Shown here: in pieces, positions 21,693 to 33,648 of the stretch
How positions within the stretch are numbered: the stretch's first letter is position 1
Layout of the letters: every line of letters begins with the position of its first letter
Assembly: GCF_036850765.1 (NCBI RefSeq)
Contig: NC_089495.1
Span: 204,539,847-204,603,846 of the forward strand
Reading direction: 5' to 3'
DNA: 64,000 bases
From: Saccopteryx bilineata
Taxonomy: Eukaryota; Chordata; Mammalia; Chiroptera; Emballonuridae
Position numbers and translations under genes: made by a program
The notes under the pieces: model-generated
Databases searched by the model: none
Seen by the model: only the letters and a program-made list of their open reading frames with translations
Told to the model about the DNA's origin: nothing

Positions 21693-21995
21693 TAAACCTT
21701 GCTTCTTTTTTTTAAAAGTGAAAGGAGGGGAGATAGACTCCCACATGTGCCCCCACCGGGATCTACCCAGCAACCCCTATCTTGGGCCGATTCTCAGACC
21801 AAGGGAGCTATCCTCAGTGCCCAGGGCCGATTATTGAACCAGTTGAGCCCCTGGCTGCAGGAGGGGAAGAGAGAGAAGGAGCAGAAGGAGGGAAGAGAAG
21901 CAGACGGTCTCTTCTGTGTGCCCTGACCAGGAATCAAACCTGGGACTTCTGCACACTAGGCCAACGCTCTATCCACTGGGCCAACCAGCCAGGGC
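21693..21995 (-). mobile_element. Older relative of the long bat SINE
   Basis: A minus-strand copy ending TATCCACTGGGCCAACCAGC before CAGGGC. ACATGTGCCCCCACCGGGAT lies near the tail. Confidence 0.85.
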
Positions 21996-22016
21996 CAAGC
22001 ATTGCCATTTTAATAA

Positions 22017-22017
22017 T

Positions 22018-22048
<31 letters not shown>

Positions 22049-22366
22049 TTTTTTACAGAGACAGAGAGAGAGTCAGAGAGAGGGATAGACAGGGACAGAG
22101 AGATGAGAAGCATCAATCATTAGTTTTTCGTTGCACATTGTGACACCTTAGTTGTTCATTGATTGCTTTCTCATATGTGTCTTGACCACGGGCCTTCAGC
22201 AGACCGAGTAACCCCTTGCTGGAGCCAGCGACCTTGGGTCCAAGCTGGTGAGCTTTTGCTCAAACCAGATGAGCCCATGCTCAAGCTGGCAACCTCGGGG
22301 TCTCGAACCTGGGTCCTCGGCATCCCAGTCCGACGCTCTATCCACTGCGCCACCACCTGGTCAGGC
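22017..22366 (-). mobile_element. Bat tRNA-SINE (GCCTGACCAGG-headed family)
   Basis: A minus-strand copy with a (TTTA)n tail at 22017-22052, ending TGCGCCACCACCTGGTCAGG before C. The flanks ATTTTAATAATTT (left and right) form the duplication. It split the LINE-1 fragment that follows. Confidence 0.93.
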
Positions 22367-22625
22367 CATTTTAATAATTTTAAGTGCACAATTCAGTGGC
22401 GTGACTTATATTCACGTCGTTGAACAACTACCACCGCTATCTGTTTCCAAAACCTTTTCGTCCCCCTACACAGAAACCTGTACCCACGAAGCAGTAACTT
22501 CCCATCCCTAAGCACCTCCCTTCTACTTCCTTTCTCTGTGAATGTGTCTGTGGTCAGTATTCCACCTCAGTGGGATCACACAGTATTTGCCCTTTTGTGT
22601 CTGGCTTCTCTCACTCAGCATAGTT
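22367..22625. mobile_element. LINE-1 3' fragment
   Basis: GTGCACAATTCAGTGGCGTG and CTTTTGTGTCTGGCTTCTCT are hallmarks of mammalian L1 3' sequence. Diverged. Confidence 0.8.
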
Positions 22626-23289
22626 TTTTCAAGGTTGCGGGGGGGGGGGGCTTCCAGCCTGGGCTCCGGGGCTTAAGCGGCAGGTCTGACACGTCACCGT
22701 CACCTCGGACACCGTGGCTGTGGATCCCTCCACCTCGGCCGCACCACGTGCTTCCCCTTCCGCCCGTCTTGGGCGCGGTGGTGACGGTGGAGGGCAGGCT
22801 TCGGCTAGCCCAGGAGTTGCGCGCACACTCGAGTCCCAGCTCCCTGACAGGACGAGGCATCAGGGAGAACTTGGGTTCAAAGGCCCGGGAGTCCTGGAGG
22901 CAGGAGGAGGGGCCCCGAGAACAGGCCACCCAAGACTGTTTCCCCAGGTAGAGAGGCATAGCAGGGGCCAGTGACTAAGGGACTAAATAGGAGGGGGTCC
23001 CCGCAAGGAGGATATCGGGGGTTTCGAGCTTGGCCGTAGCAGAAGACATCTGAAGGGGAAGTTGGAATGGGGGAGGGGTGACAGGCTCCCTTCTAATCAT
23101 GCCCCCTTCCCCATCTTCCTTGACTTCCTCCTGTGCCTGCCGTTTCCACCTGCCCCGTGTGTGGCCCGCAGTGGTACCCAAGATGCAGAACCGTTGACCC
23201 GGCTGCGTCCACGGCAATGGCCTCCACGGAAGCCTTTGTTGCTGGGCCGGAGATTTTTCAGAGTTACCGAATATCCCTCCCCTTGGATC

Positions 23290-23780
23290 CATTTCTTGGA
23301 ACCTGTTCTAAAAAAAAAAAAAAAGAAAGGAAACGATCATAAATTTAGACCGATGTCCACACACAGACATGTTCCGAGCAGTGTTGTTTATAATCGCCAA
23401 TGGGAGGCAACATCCATAGCCGTTCATAAAGGAACGACTTCAGTAAACTCAGGTAAAGATAGTGCACAGCTATAAAAATTATGTCTGTGAAGGAAAACAG
23501 GATTTTTAGTGGTGAAGGAAATGCCTGGGACAGAACGTTATGGAAAAAAAATTTTTTTTTTCTTTTAAGCAGGCTATATAATTTTCTGTATTCGTTATGA
23601 TATCAAGGACATAAAGAAGAGAAATCCCCGGGGGGAAAAAATAAACAGAAGCATATGCCAAGCTGCGTAGTGCAGCTAGAGGTGGTTTTTTTTTTTTCTC
23701 CTTTCTATCTTTTCATACTCTGCACATGCTCTCCAAAAGGAGCACACATTACTTTGATCTTGAGGACAAACAAAGCAATA
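23290..23780 (+). mobile_element. LINE-1 3' fragment
   Basis: CACACACAGACATGTTCCGA, GTTGTTTATAATCGCCAATG and GCACAGCTATAAAAATTATG follow the L1 ORF2 3'-end sequence order. Diverged. Confidence 0.7.
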
Positions 23781-24278
23781 AATGGGAAGCACCATATCCC
23801 ACGTGATTAGGGAGGAACCAGAATTTCAGGGGTGGGGGCCCAGAGCTGTGAGCCATATGGTACCTCAGGGTGCCATTTGGGGGGGTGGCTGTGGGTGTAG
23901 GAGGTGGGTGGGGTGCGGGTGGCATGTGTGCACCAGGAAGAGAGCTGGCTTAGCTTGGGGCTGGAAACGTAAGTGCCTTCAAGGCCCCGGCCAGTATTGG
24001 AACTGAGAGAAAGTGCAGGACAGTAGGGAGCGGTGAGGACTGTGGCAAAAGGGGGGAGCTCACATCTGCTGCAGGAAGTGGCTGCCGCACGGACACCGTG
24101 GCTGTTTGCCGTGTGGGGCTGCAGGCCCTAGGTGGCCAGACCTTCCATTCTTTAAAGCCAACGCTCTTGATTTTTTTTTTTTTAATGTGAACATTCTTGT
24201 GAAACACTGGCACTTAATTGAACGATATTTTCGGTGCCGTGCCATCCACACTGATGGGCCAGATGTGGTGGGTCAGCT

Positions 24279-24290
24279 GCCCCCTAGTGA
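24279..24290 (-). promoter_or_regulatory. CTCF-like core motif
   Basis: The minus strand reads TCACTAGGGGGC followed by AGCTG. It has one mismatch at the first core base and the same orientation as the motif at 12763. It lies 126 bases upstream of an NOL4L exon. Confidence 0.4.
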
Positions 24291-24415
24291 CCTCCGGCCT
24301 GTTCTTTGCTCCTCTTAGGCTCTGGTGAGCTGGCCACGCGGGCGGCAGGGTGTGCCCTGCTGGTGGCCCACCGCACGCACTCGCTGAAAGGGGTTCTCTT
24401 TGTTCTTTCCGCCAG

Positions 24416-24525
24416 AAAACGAGCCTCCCTCTCCTCTGGTGTCCGGGATCATCGACTACAACATGCCCCTCACCTCCACGTACCTGAAGCAGATGAAGTT
24501 GCGCGTGATGAATTCCCAGGAGCAG
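24416..24525 (+). CDS. NOL4L: NOL4L coding exon
   Basis: This 110-nt exon enters in phase 1 and leaves in phase 0. Spliced to the previous exon it encodes [20 protein letters not shown] followed by [17 protein letters not shown]. The NOL4 equivalent carries MIDYNMPITMAYMKHMKL, so the alignment is unambiguous. The acceptor is GCCAG at 24411-24415 after a T-rich tract, and the donor is GAGCAG|GTAAGG at 24526. It is the last coding exon before the large intron that contains the 49-51 kb CpG island, so a transcript starting in that island would lack it. Confidence 0.96.
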
Positions 24526-26119
24526 GTAAGGCCTCCCCCCGCCCCCGCCCCCCTGTCTCCCCCACCTGGAGGCGTCCTAACTTGCCTGGATGTGGTTGAT
24601 CCTTACTGCGATGTGGGGCTACAGCCTGTGTCAACACACCCGGAATCAAAGAGGCCCTTATCTGGTTATCTGGGCCGTGCAGTCGGGGCCGGGAAAGAAT
24701 GTGTTTCTCGTTAAAGGGTCTGCTGGGTCTTCAGGGGAACCTGGGGAGCTCAGGCTTCACAGAAACTTTCCCCAAGGGCAGGGGCCGCGAGGGGGCGGGG
24801 CGGGGGAGGAAAGAGCCGCAGACCTCGCTCTTGGGTGGTGCCTGTCTCTGCTCTGCCCTTTGTCTACTCCATCACTCACCTCCTTTCCCCAGGGGGACGG
24901 GAGGGGAGGGGCCCTGGCGGCCAGCCCGTGGCCTCTGTCACTCTGGGGGCCCAGACAGGCTGGGAGGATGGGCCTTGGCCAGTGGCCCACGTAAGATAAG
25001 GCCCCTGGCTGTCCGAGACTCCCCAGTTGTGGGCTGCCAAGGGCTGTCAGGCACGGTGGAGACAGGCTATTTAGAGAAAACCGCCCCTGCCGGCCTCCCC
25101 CGCACAGCACAGTGCACCTCAAAGCAAGTAGCCAGACTGTCCTTCAGAGGAGAGAACAAGTGGGGGGGCCGGCCACCTCCTTCCTCCGCCACGGCCTAAA
25201 AGCGGGTGACCGTCTCCCACTTCCAGCCTCAGTGTTCTCGTCCGTCGTGACATCTGAGGCCACTAGATCTGTCCCCGCGGCCTGACCGAGGGAATGGGTT
25301 CTTTCACTGAAAGTCTGACTTCTGTGGATGTGTGCTGTCTCGCTTACCACCGGTCGGTCTCCTTGACAACCTGAGTGCGTGTTGTCATGGGGGGGGGGAT
25401 GGCTCCAAGGCCAGCTCCAAGGTGAGGTAGCAGGGTGTGCTCGGGTAGCACTGGGGACGGTGGCACCCCATTTGAGGATTTGAGCTGGTTGGCGTGGACA
25501 TACCAAGTTTGCACTCCCCTAAGGAGGAGGGATGGTGTGCCCACCGGGACCAGCCCCCAAAGGTTGAACGAAGCAAGCTTTGCTCTGCGTGGTAGAGCTG
25601 TTGGCGACTCTGGGTCCCGGCGGGCGAGAGAGTCTGTTCTGTGATGGTTGTTGCGTCTTTAAGACACATCGAGGGATCAAAGACGGTGTCCAGTGGGAAA
25701 GTGAGGTTCCGTACTCACCATGGCCGAGTCGTCTCTCTCCAGGAATGTCAGTAATCGGGGTGGTCAGAGCTGTAGCATCTAAACACTGCCGAGCAGGGTC
25801 AGCGCGAGAGCCTCTCTCCTGTGACCATCCACCCCGTCACAGGCACCTGGCCTCCCACACACTCTTACCGCCATTCCCATCGTCACCGTGAGGAGTGAGG
25901 CCCAGGGTCACTCGGACAGCCCGGAGTGCAGCCGCAGCTCGTTGTTTCGTACAGAGCGGCACGAGACCCAGGTTCTGGCTGCAGAACCAGTGGCAGTCGG
26001 GACAGTCTGCCCGTGACCCCGCATTCAGGGGTCCTGTTCTATTTCGTTCGGTTTATACAGATTCTCGCTGTCTGTGGGGGGTTGAAGCTATAGGCTACGT
26101 GCGTTCACAAGGATTCAGA

Positions 26120-26620
26120 CATTCAGCAAATGTTCATGGAGCCCTACTCTGTCAGCTGGGGATGGGCAAAGACAGCGAGAGAGAAAAAATCACACACGGA
26201 TACTCGGCTCGTAGCCATGAACAGTTGAGGGAGAGGGTACCCAGCCATCCTGGGGCAGCGGTGACAGATGCCACACGCAGTGGGCCACGCGGGGCTGTGA
26301 GTCCTTAGATGGGGGCGGGGTGGACAGAGGCTGGGGTCAGCAAAGGTTTGCTTCGGAAAGGGACCTTTGAACTGAGGTCACAATCTGAAAGGAACAGAGC
26401 TCCAGGCTGAGGGAACAGCTCCTGCAAGGACCCCGTGGCTCAAGGGAGGATGGCGCCCATGAGAATCCGGGAGGATGGTGTGACTGGCGCAGACACGGTG
26501 GGGAGCTATAACGCTAAGCAGAGAGGGGAGCGCATAGCGTTTGGCCTTTGATGGGCATCTGTCTGTGAGTGAACGGAAGTTCACCAAGCAAGATGGATAC
26601 ATCGCCCCGGTAAGGTTTGA
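26120..26620 (-). mobile_element. LINE-2 3' remnant (reverse orientation)
   Basis: ATTCAGCAAATGTTCATGGA, GGGAACAGCTCCTGCAAGGA and AGGACCTTTGAACTGAGGTC-like blocks match the reverse complement of L2. Old. Confidence 0.6.
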
Positions 26621-27138
26621 GCTACTCCCAAGAAAGGGAGGACATCTGTCTGCAAGGGGGCTCTGAGGGTCCAGTGGGGGCTGAGGCCGAGACTGGGGTG
26701 GCCCCTGCTTTAGCGTGGCGCCGGCTGTGTCTTCCTTGCCTTCATCCATAGCTCCCCAGACGGAGGCCCCTTGGAGGTAGCCAGCTTTCTCCTGCGTGCT
26801 GCAGGAGGTGGGGGGGGCAGGTGCGCCCCCCACACCTGGCAGGAGACGCAGCTCCCGGCCTCGTGCCGAGGGCCTCTCATCCGTCAGCCTCCAGTGTGCC
26901 GTGCGCCACAATGAGCTCTCAAGGCCTCCGCCTCTCAGACACAAGCATTATCCCTCTTTTATAGCCAGAAACGTGGGAAAACAAAAAGTCACATTGGCTG
27001 CCGGGTTATTTATCTACGGCAGCAAGGAAGGGCCAAGGACCCCACGTCTTTGCTCCTTCAGCTTGTAAAAATATATACATTTGAATTAGTGGCTTTTCTT
27101 CTCCTATAGCAAAGCCAGAGCTGGGCTCCCCTTGGGGT

Positions 27139-27160
27139 GGGTGGGTGGGTGGGTGAGTGG
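27139..27160 (+). repeat. (GGGT)n tract
   Basis: Five GGTG units with G-triplets; quadruplex-prone. Confidence 0.85.
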
Positions 27161-28171
27161 CCCCCTATTCAAACACAGCCACGGGGTTGGCTCCACCGCT
27201 TTTGAATCTCACGTCTTGAGATCGGGCTTCCCTGCTGGTCACTCTGCCCATGACATGCAGAGGACACCGGTCGTGTCTGCAAATCACCTGTGCGGGCTAC
27301 GAGGGAAATAAATCTAAACTCACTGGGAGCCGGGATAAGTGATACTTTATTAACGCCGGACAAAGCTCTACATCTAAAAACTTTGAGTGAGAAAGAAATC
27401 CCAATGACTCAGTATTTTCCCCCCAGCAGTAGGTGTCCAGGAGCCAAACAGCAAGGTGGGAAGAACGTGTGTCCTCACTCTGCCTCGAGCAGACGGGAAC
27501 AGGTGGTGGGGTCTCCTCATGAAATGGATGGAATCACAGCGCTTCTTGTCCAGCCCAGACACTTCGGATAGATTCCGAGGCTGGGAGGTGGGTTCTTCCG
27601 CACGGGCGGGGGGGGGGGGTCGTGGGTGATATGAAAATCCGATGGCGATAGTCGGCACCTGAGTGTGCAGGATGTTTGGGGGTCAGACTCCACCCTTGCA
27701 GGACCCCCCATGTGAAGACACAAACCGCAGGGGCTGTCATCACGAAGGCCACGTTGAGCTGAGGGTAGCTGAGTGTAGCCTGAGATGATCTTTTTTTGTT
27801 TTATTTTTTGGCCTTACTCGGGAAAACTCTCATAAAGACACAAAACTGAAATCACCTTCAGTTGTACCGACGAGGAATGCATTTTCTTGTAGGGGGGCCG
27901 GGGAGGAAGGTTCCATGCCTGTGGACTGACACGGCGAGGGCCCGGGCTGGCCCGTGAGCGCCCCCCCCCCCCAGCAGCCGGCCTCTCAGCGCCTGTCCAG
28001 GGCTGGGTGCAGGGTACCCCAAGAAGCACGCTGGGGCTCTTCCTCATGCGCTGCTGCTTTTGTTTGCTGTCTCATTTGGGTTTTTTCCCCAATACTTAAA
28101 AAAAATTTTTTTTTCCATTACACCAGTCACACACAGCCTCAGGAGAAAAATCAGTAGTCAAAAAGCGAAAG

Positions 28172-28332
28172 TGGTCCTGGGGGGATAGCTTGGTTGGTTA
28201 GAGCACCGTCCGGAAGCACAGAGGTTGCCGGTTCGATCCCCGGTCAGGGCACATACAGGAACAGCGCAATGTTCCTCTTTCTCTCTCCTTTCATCTTTAA
28301 AATAAATAAAATAAACTTAAAAAAAAAAAAAA
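28172..28332 (+). mobile_element. Short old tRNA-SINE
   Basis: The head is GATAGCTTGGTTGGTTAGAG, then GCCGGTTCGATCCCCGGTCA, an AAATAAATAAAATAAA tail and poly-A. Confidence 0.9.
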
Positions 28333-28839
28333 GTGCGGTGATCAAGATCACCGTCACCCCACCATTCAGATCACAGAATATTTTGGTCTCCACCCTTCTA
28401 GACTGTTGAAATAGAAAGGGGATTACCCTGGATTTATTATTTTGCAGCCTGCTTTGTTTTTCTGGTGCTGATTTGCCATGTAGTTTGGAGTCTTTCTCTG
28501 CCCTTTGGGCCTTGATGTTTCCACCTACCAAATAAGCTGGTTATACTCCTCTCCCATCAGGCACTGACCCTTCTGTCCATACCCACCCATCTATCCACCT
28601 GTCCACCCACTGGGCACCTGAGCCGGGTGCCAAGCAGACGGGTGAACAGAGCCAGGTGGCCGCCCTGCCGGCTCTCCCAGCTCAACGACAGAGACAAGGA
28701 GAAGCGGTGGCACTCGGGTCTGTGGGAAGGGCTTAGAGGAGGGACAGAGCGATCGGTGCCGGTTCAGGCAGGTGGGCCACTGACCACTGAGGGGGCCCCT
28801 GTTCTGCGTCCGCACTTGACACGCTGTGCCCTTTGCCCT

Positions 28840-28960
28840 CGCGGCTCTGCGGGGTCACGTTATTACCCTCACCGCACCGATGCCTGCGCTGACAGGCTCC
28901 CAAAGGGTCAGCGCTTGCTAGAGGTCACACAGCCACTAACAGGAACCGGAAACTCAGACC
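28840..28960 (-). repeat. MIR-like remnant
   Basis: GAGGTCACACAGCCACTAAC in a MIR-like context, reverse orientation. Confidence 0.55.
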
Positions 28961-29347
28961 TCTTCCATCCCCGAACCCGAACCCGTGCACCTGCCAGGGC
29001 CCCAAGCCCTGCGTCTCCCCACACTTCCCATAGATAAGGATGTGCCCAGGAGGATCGAGGATTGCCCGTGGCGCGGGTGGAGGGAAACCTTGGCTGAGAT
29101 GCTGACAGCGCAGGCTTTTGTTCGGCCTGGGAACCGGGACCGCCTGGAATGGACGAAAACCTGGGGAAACACCGGGGGAGGAATTTGGCGGGCGGTGGGG
29201 GTGGGGCCGGGGCGAGGGGGCGGTATCTCCCCTACCTTGCGGAGGCTCGTAGGTAATCTGATATCCACGTTATGGGTGACGTTATCCTGATCGGTCCTGA
29301 GATCCCAGTGCTTGAACCCCCTGTAGAAATCAGATCCAGATCCGGAA

Positions 29348-29349
29348 GG

Positions 29350-29383
<34 letters not shown>

Positions 29384-29384
29384 C
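29348..29384 (+). repeat. (GA)n microsatellite
   Basis: About 18 GA units. Confidence 0.95.
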
Positions 29385-30009
29385 AATCATCCGTGTTCCT
29401 TCCGGGACACACTTTCATCTCATGGGGTGGAGGCTGGGACGCCCCGAAGGTTCAGCCACCTTCCCAAGGCACCCCACCGGCTGGCCCGGGTTTTTTGGTT
29501 TTTGTTTTTTGTTTTTGTTTTGTTTGTTTGCACACTTCTCCCTCCACCCCCACTCCTGGCTCTGCCCCGGAGTGGGAGAGGGCTGTCAGCACCTTCCTCG
29601 GCCTCCCTTCTCTCCAGTTCTTGGAGCAGCGCTAATGTCCCGCTAATGGTTTTAATGGTTCTCTCAGCTGCGTGTGAAGTGGTTCGCCGCTCCATTGTTT
29701 AAGCCCACGTGATGGAGGCTCTTACTTGCTTCCATTAACCTCTGCCTCCCTCTCCTCTGCCGCGTGCTCTGGGCCAGGCCCGCCCGGAGCTTTCCTCTGC
29801 TCCTGAAGGGTAGTAGTGGAGGAAGGGCAGGACTCCCCCCTACCTGGACACACACACTGCCCAGGGGCCCTGGGGTGGCCAGAGGACTGGCCCTCCCGCC
29901 CCTTCCAGGGGGGCCAGTGTGGGAAGGCCCTGTCCTCAGCCAGGATTCCAGCCCGCCCACCGGGCCCAGACCCTGGACTCGGGCTGTTCCTGTTCCTGGA
30001 GTCGCCACA

Positions 30010-30185
30010 GTTTCACCAGCTACCAGCTGTGTGACTTTGGGCGAATCCCTGTGCCTCTCTGTGCTGCTTTTTCCTCATCCGTTCCTGGAGAGGAATAACA
30101 ATACACCTTCCTCCTCGAGTCGTTTTAAGATTTAAATGACACAAAGCAAGCTCAAGTGCTGAGAACAGTGCCAGGCACATTAGGA
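30010..30185 (+). repeat. MIR element
   Basis: TACCAGCTGTGTGACTTTGG followed by CTCAAGTGCTGAGAACAGTG and CCAGGCACATTAGG is a clear plus-strand MIR. Confidence 0.85.
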
Positions 30186-30390
30186 GCGCGGACGAAGTTT
30201 TCCTGACCTCCGCAGTAGCATCATTACGCAACTTCTGTTTAATGGATTCAGCCAATGCCCTTGTCCAAGAAGCCGGAGCCGTAAAGAGGAAGCAGGCAGT
30301 GTGGTGGCTCTGAAAGCGCTCTCCTTAGCAGAGAGGACAAGACAGCGGCCGCAGACTAGAACCCAGGACAGGAAACAGATGCAAGAAGGG

Positions 30391-30443
30391 GCCGGGGGCC
30401 TGCTGGCTGGTCAGGGGCCGGGGGCCTGCTGGCTGGTCCAGGG
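30391..30443 (+). repeat. 26-bp direct tandem duplication
   Basis: Two adjacent copies of a unit starting GCCGGGGGCCTGCTGGCTGG (30391-30416 and 30417-30443). They differ by one inserted base. Confidence 0.95.
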
Positions 30444-30549
30444 GACGTGCACTTACTTCAGACGAGATTTGATTGAACAGTCAGAGAGGGTCCAGGGGAG
30501 GGAAGCTGAGAGGCACCAGCTCCACCGGGAGGACCAGGCCTGGGGAAGG

Positions 30550-30600
30550 AGGAGAGAGAGAGAGGAAGAAGAAAGAGGAAGAGGAGGAGGAGGAGACAGA
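30550..30600 (+). repeat. Purine-rich GA/GGA tract
   Basis: Simple AG/AGG repeats with minor interruptions. Confidence 0.85.
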
Positions 30601-30782
30601 GCATGGGCCTTTCTTGGAAGTGAGGCTGCGAAACAGCCCCTCCGTCAGCACCGGGGGCCAGGCAAGGATTCGGCAGGGAACGCACAAGGCTGAGTGGGTC
30701 TTTCTTAGTCTCCCATCTCTCCAAGGGGAGAAGAAAACAAGCCCGCCCTGAGGAGCTTGGCACATCCACTTCATTTCTGACC

Positions 30783-30861
30783 GTGGTAAAATATACGTAA
30801 GATAAAGTTAGTCATTTAAACTATTTTAAAAAAATATTTTATTGATTGATTTTTTTAGTGA

Positions 30862-30904
<43 letters not shown>

Positions 30905-31430
30905 AACATCAACTGTTCCTGTAGGTGTCCTGACCGGGGATTGAACTGGCAACCTCTGCGCCTTGGGGCGGTGCTCTAACTGGCTGAGCTGTCCAGCCAG
31001 GGCTTAACCATTTTAAATGGACAATTCAGTGGCGTTGAGTACATTCACAATGTTGTGGAACCGTGACCACTATCTCTTTCTAAATTTTTTTCATGACCCC
31101 GAATAGAAACTCTGTAGCCCTTAGGCAGTAATTCCCCGTTTTCCCTTTTCCCGGCCCCTGGTAACCACAGTTTGACTTCCTGTCTCTATAAACTTGACTA
31201 TCTGGGTACCTCCTATAAGTGGAATTATATATTTGTCCTTTTGTGTCTGGCTTATTTCCCTTCATGTTTCCAAGGTTCATCTGTGTTGTAGCATGTGACA
31301 GAACCACACTGTTTGCTCGGCTGGATCCTGTTCCATTGTATGGCTATCTCCCATTGTGTTTATCCACTCATTCATTGACAGATATGTGGGTTGTTACCAT
31401 TTTTTGGCTAACCACGTTCGCTTTTTTTTT
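30783..31430. mobile_element. LINE-1 3' segment, split by a SINE
   Basis: The L1-type sequence GTGGTAAAATATACGTAAGA is interrupted at about 30827-31003 by a SINE. It resumes with AATTCAGTGGCGTTGAGTAC, CTTTTGTGTCTGGCTTATTT and CCATTGTATGGCTATCTCCC. Confidence 0.88.
30827..31003 (-). mobile_element. Short old tRNA-SINE nested in LINE-1
   Basis: A minus-strand copy with a long (GA)n run (30865-30900), TGTCCTGACCGGGGATTGAA and the end CTGTCCAGCCAGGGC. The flanking AACTATTTTAAA / AACCATTTTAAA is the duplicated target. Confidence 0.88.
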
Positions 31431-31925
31431 TTTTTATCAGTATCTTTTGGACCAGGTTGTGGAACAGGGAGGGACTTAAAGCAAGGTTCTGTTTCTTCTC
31501 CCACTGAGTCCTTAACCCTTCTTTGTGGCTTTTTTTTTTTTTTTAAATGAACATTCTCAAACTCCCTCCTGCTCAAAAGAGCCCCAAGAAAATGGGTGGG
31601 ACCAAAGGAGAAACCCAGTTACAGTGAGAGCCTGTCACTTTACTTGAGCACTGAGGACCGGACTCACAGGACTCTTACCTGTGGAGAGACACCTTGCCAC
31701 AGTGCTGACTCTGACACCCAGATTTTTAGCACTTGTTAGCAACAATGATGTCGTCCTTCCCCGTCCTCAGGCTGACCTGCAGCTCAGGCAAGGTGTAAGC
31801 TCAGGGAAGAAATCGCAGGATGGAAACTGCCACGTCCCCTGCTTTGGCTTAGTGTGTATAAAAGCCTTGATGGTCTTTGAAGAAAACAGAGGTTCTGGTG
31901 TGTATCTTTAAAATTAAAGAGTAGC

Positions 31926-32115
31926 CTGACCTGTGGTGGCTCAGTGGATAAGGCGTCAACCTGGAAACACTGAGGTCGCCGGTTCAAAACCCTGGGCTTG
32001 CCTGGTCAAGGCACATATGGGAGTTGATGCTTCCAGCTCCTCCTCCCTTCTCTCTCTCTCTCCCTCTCTCTTCTCTCTCTCCTCTCTAAAAATGAATAAA
32101 TTTAAAAAAATTTTA
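31926..32115 (+). mobile_element. Short bat tRNA-SINE (CT-rich tail)
   Basis: The head is GCCTGACCTGTGGTGGCTCA. A CTCTCTCC tract and an AAATTTAAAA tail follow. It is flanked by AAAATTAAAGAGTA (31911-31924) and AAAATTAAAGAGTAA (32121-32135). Confidence 0.94.
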
Positions 32116-32135
32116 AAAAATAAAATTAAAGAGTA

Positions 32136-32360
32136 ACTTCATAGAATAGAAATAGAACTTCTAAACCACTAAAGAAAATAAAAGAAACAAAGAGAAACCA
32201 ATCAGCTCAGCAAGAGTAATTAAATGGAGAAATAAGAGAAACAACCAAGAGATATAATAAGTAGAAAACATAAGTAAGCTAACAGGAACAAGACCAAACA
32301 CTAGTAAATCACAATAAATGTAAATGGGTTATATTTCACTAGAGTAAAAAATACTCAGAT
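32136..32360. mobile_element. AT-rich segment, possibly LINE-1
   Basis: A-rich sequence with AGGAACAAGACCAAACACTA and TGTAAATGGGTTATATTTCA. It resembles L1 ORF2 texture but has no decisive landmark. Confidence 0.4.
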
Positions 32361-32365
32361 TAAAA

Positions 32366-32502
32366 AAAAAATTTATTGATTGATTTTAGAGAGAGAGAGA
32401 AAAACTTTGATCTATTCCTGTATGAGTCATGACTGGGATTTGAACTGGCAATTTCTGAATATCAGGACGATGCTCCAACCAACTGACCCACCCAGTCAGG
32501 GC
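32366..32502 (-). mobile_element. Short old tRNA-SINE
   Basis: A minus-strand copy: TTTATTGATTGATTTTAGAG, GACTGGGATTTGAACTGGCA, and the end CACCCAGTCAGGGC. Confidence 0.85.
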
Positions 32503-32528
32503 CAGATGGGTTTTTTTAATGGCAAAAT

Positions 32529-32919
32529 CTATTTGGTATTTATAAAAAAAAATTTTTTTAATGACACAAAAAGAAAACAAAAGAAAAGGAGGAGAGTGTT
32601 ATTAATGTTAAACAAGTACATGGTCAAGGCAAGGAAAGGCATTAAATAGGGCGAAGAGAGATATCGTATGTTGATCAAAGGCATAATTTTCCAGAAAGAT
32701 TTCAGGTCCTCTTGACCTTGGAGGTCTGGCCTTTGGGGAGGCTGAGGAGGTTGGGTGGCCCTGTTGAACATAAAGAACACTTTTAGGCTTCACCATGGAA
32801 AAGCAGCATCTCTCTTTCTCAGCCCTCGCCTCAGCATCTTCCCCATCATCCCTCTCTTCACCTTCTGTAATCTTTGCTGCCGTCTTGCTGTCGTTTCTTC
32901 TCTGGACTAGCGTCTTCAA
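32529..32919 (-). other. Unassigned segment with decayed reading frames
   Basis: The minus strand has overlapping short frames, including GEERDDGEDAEARAEKE, NRATQPPQPPQRPDLQ and PEIFLENYAFDQHTISLFAL. They look like one ancestral frame broken by frameshifts, as in a processed pseudogene or degenerate element. I do not recognise the parent. Confidence 0.25.
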
Positions 32920-33648
32920 AGGTGGAGCCTATGCGTCTGCTTTCTAAAAATGTGCCTGGCGTGGACCCCGTGGAATTTGTGAGAATGTGGGGTCTGCTGC
33001 CCCACCGAGGTAACCAGGGTATACTTGGACCATTCTCTCAGTTCCCAGACTCCTTCCCTTCGTCCTGCTTCCTGGCCTTCGTGGTCCGCCGCTGGCGTGC
33101 TTCTCTTGCTCTGTCTCCCGCCTCCCTCCACTCAGACACCCTCAACAGCCTTCTGGGACCAGCCTGCCTGTTACTTGTTATGTAGCTGAGCCGTGGGGGG
33201 CCCTACTTGAGTCCATACAAGCCCCAGGAAGGCCTGGGATGCCACTGGCCCCGTTTGCAAGATCTGAGAAGCTACAGCCCAAACCTTTTCCTGTCCCAGT
33301 AAATCCCTGGCAATGTGGAAAGTTTGTGCTGTGGCAAGAAAAAACAAAAGCGACGAAAACACTGACGGGGCCAAGGATGCGGTCTGGATTTCTCCAGGCA
33401 AAGAATGATTCTGGGAGCTTTTCTGTTTGAGAAGATATGTGTGGGCGGAGTAGCTGCTGTCCGGTTCTGCCTGGTGCCCCCCACCCCATGACCTCAGGGC
33501 AGTTTACCCTTAGAAACAGCCTCTTAGGTAGCCCTTTATTTGGTTTTGTTTTTTGTTTATTTGTAATTTGATTGATTGATTGATTTTAGAAAGAAAGGAA
33601 GGGAAACAGAGAGACAGAAACATCAACTTGCAGTTTCACTTATTTATG

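Larger units (their letters stand above)
13864..24415 (+). other. NOL4L: NOL4L intron
   Basis: This is the intron between the phase-1 exons. It contains about ten SINEs, two LINE-1 3' fragments (22367-22625 and 23290-23780), MIR remnants (15220-15415 and 16365-16510), a (TCC)n tract (15838-15948), an RFX-like X-box (15652-15665) and a CTCF-like motif (24279-24290). The stretches 14576-15219, 15949-17670, 18080-18519, 19474-20235, 21326-21690 and 22626-23289 show no gene or named repeat. Confidence 0.75.
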
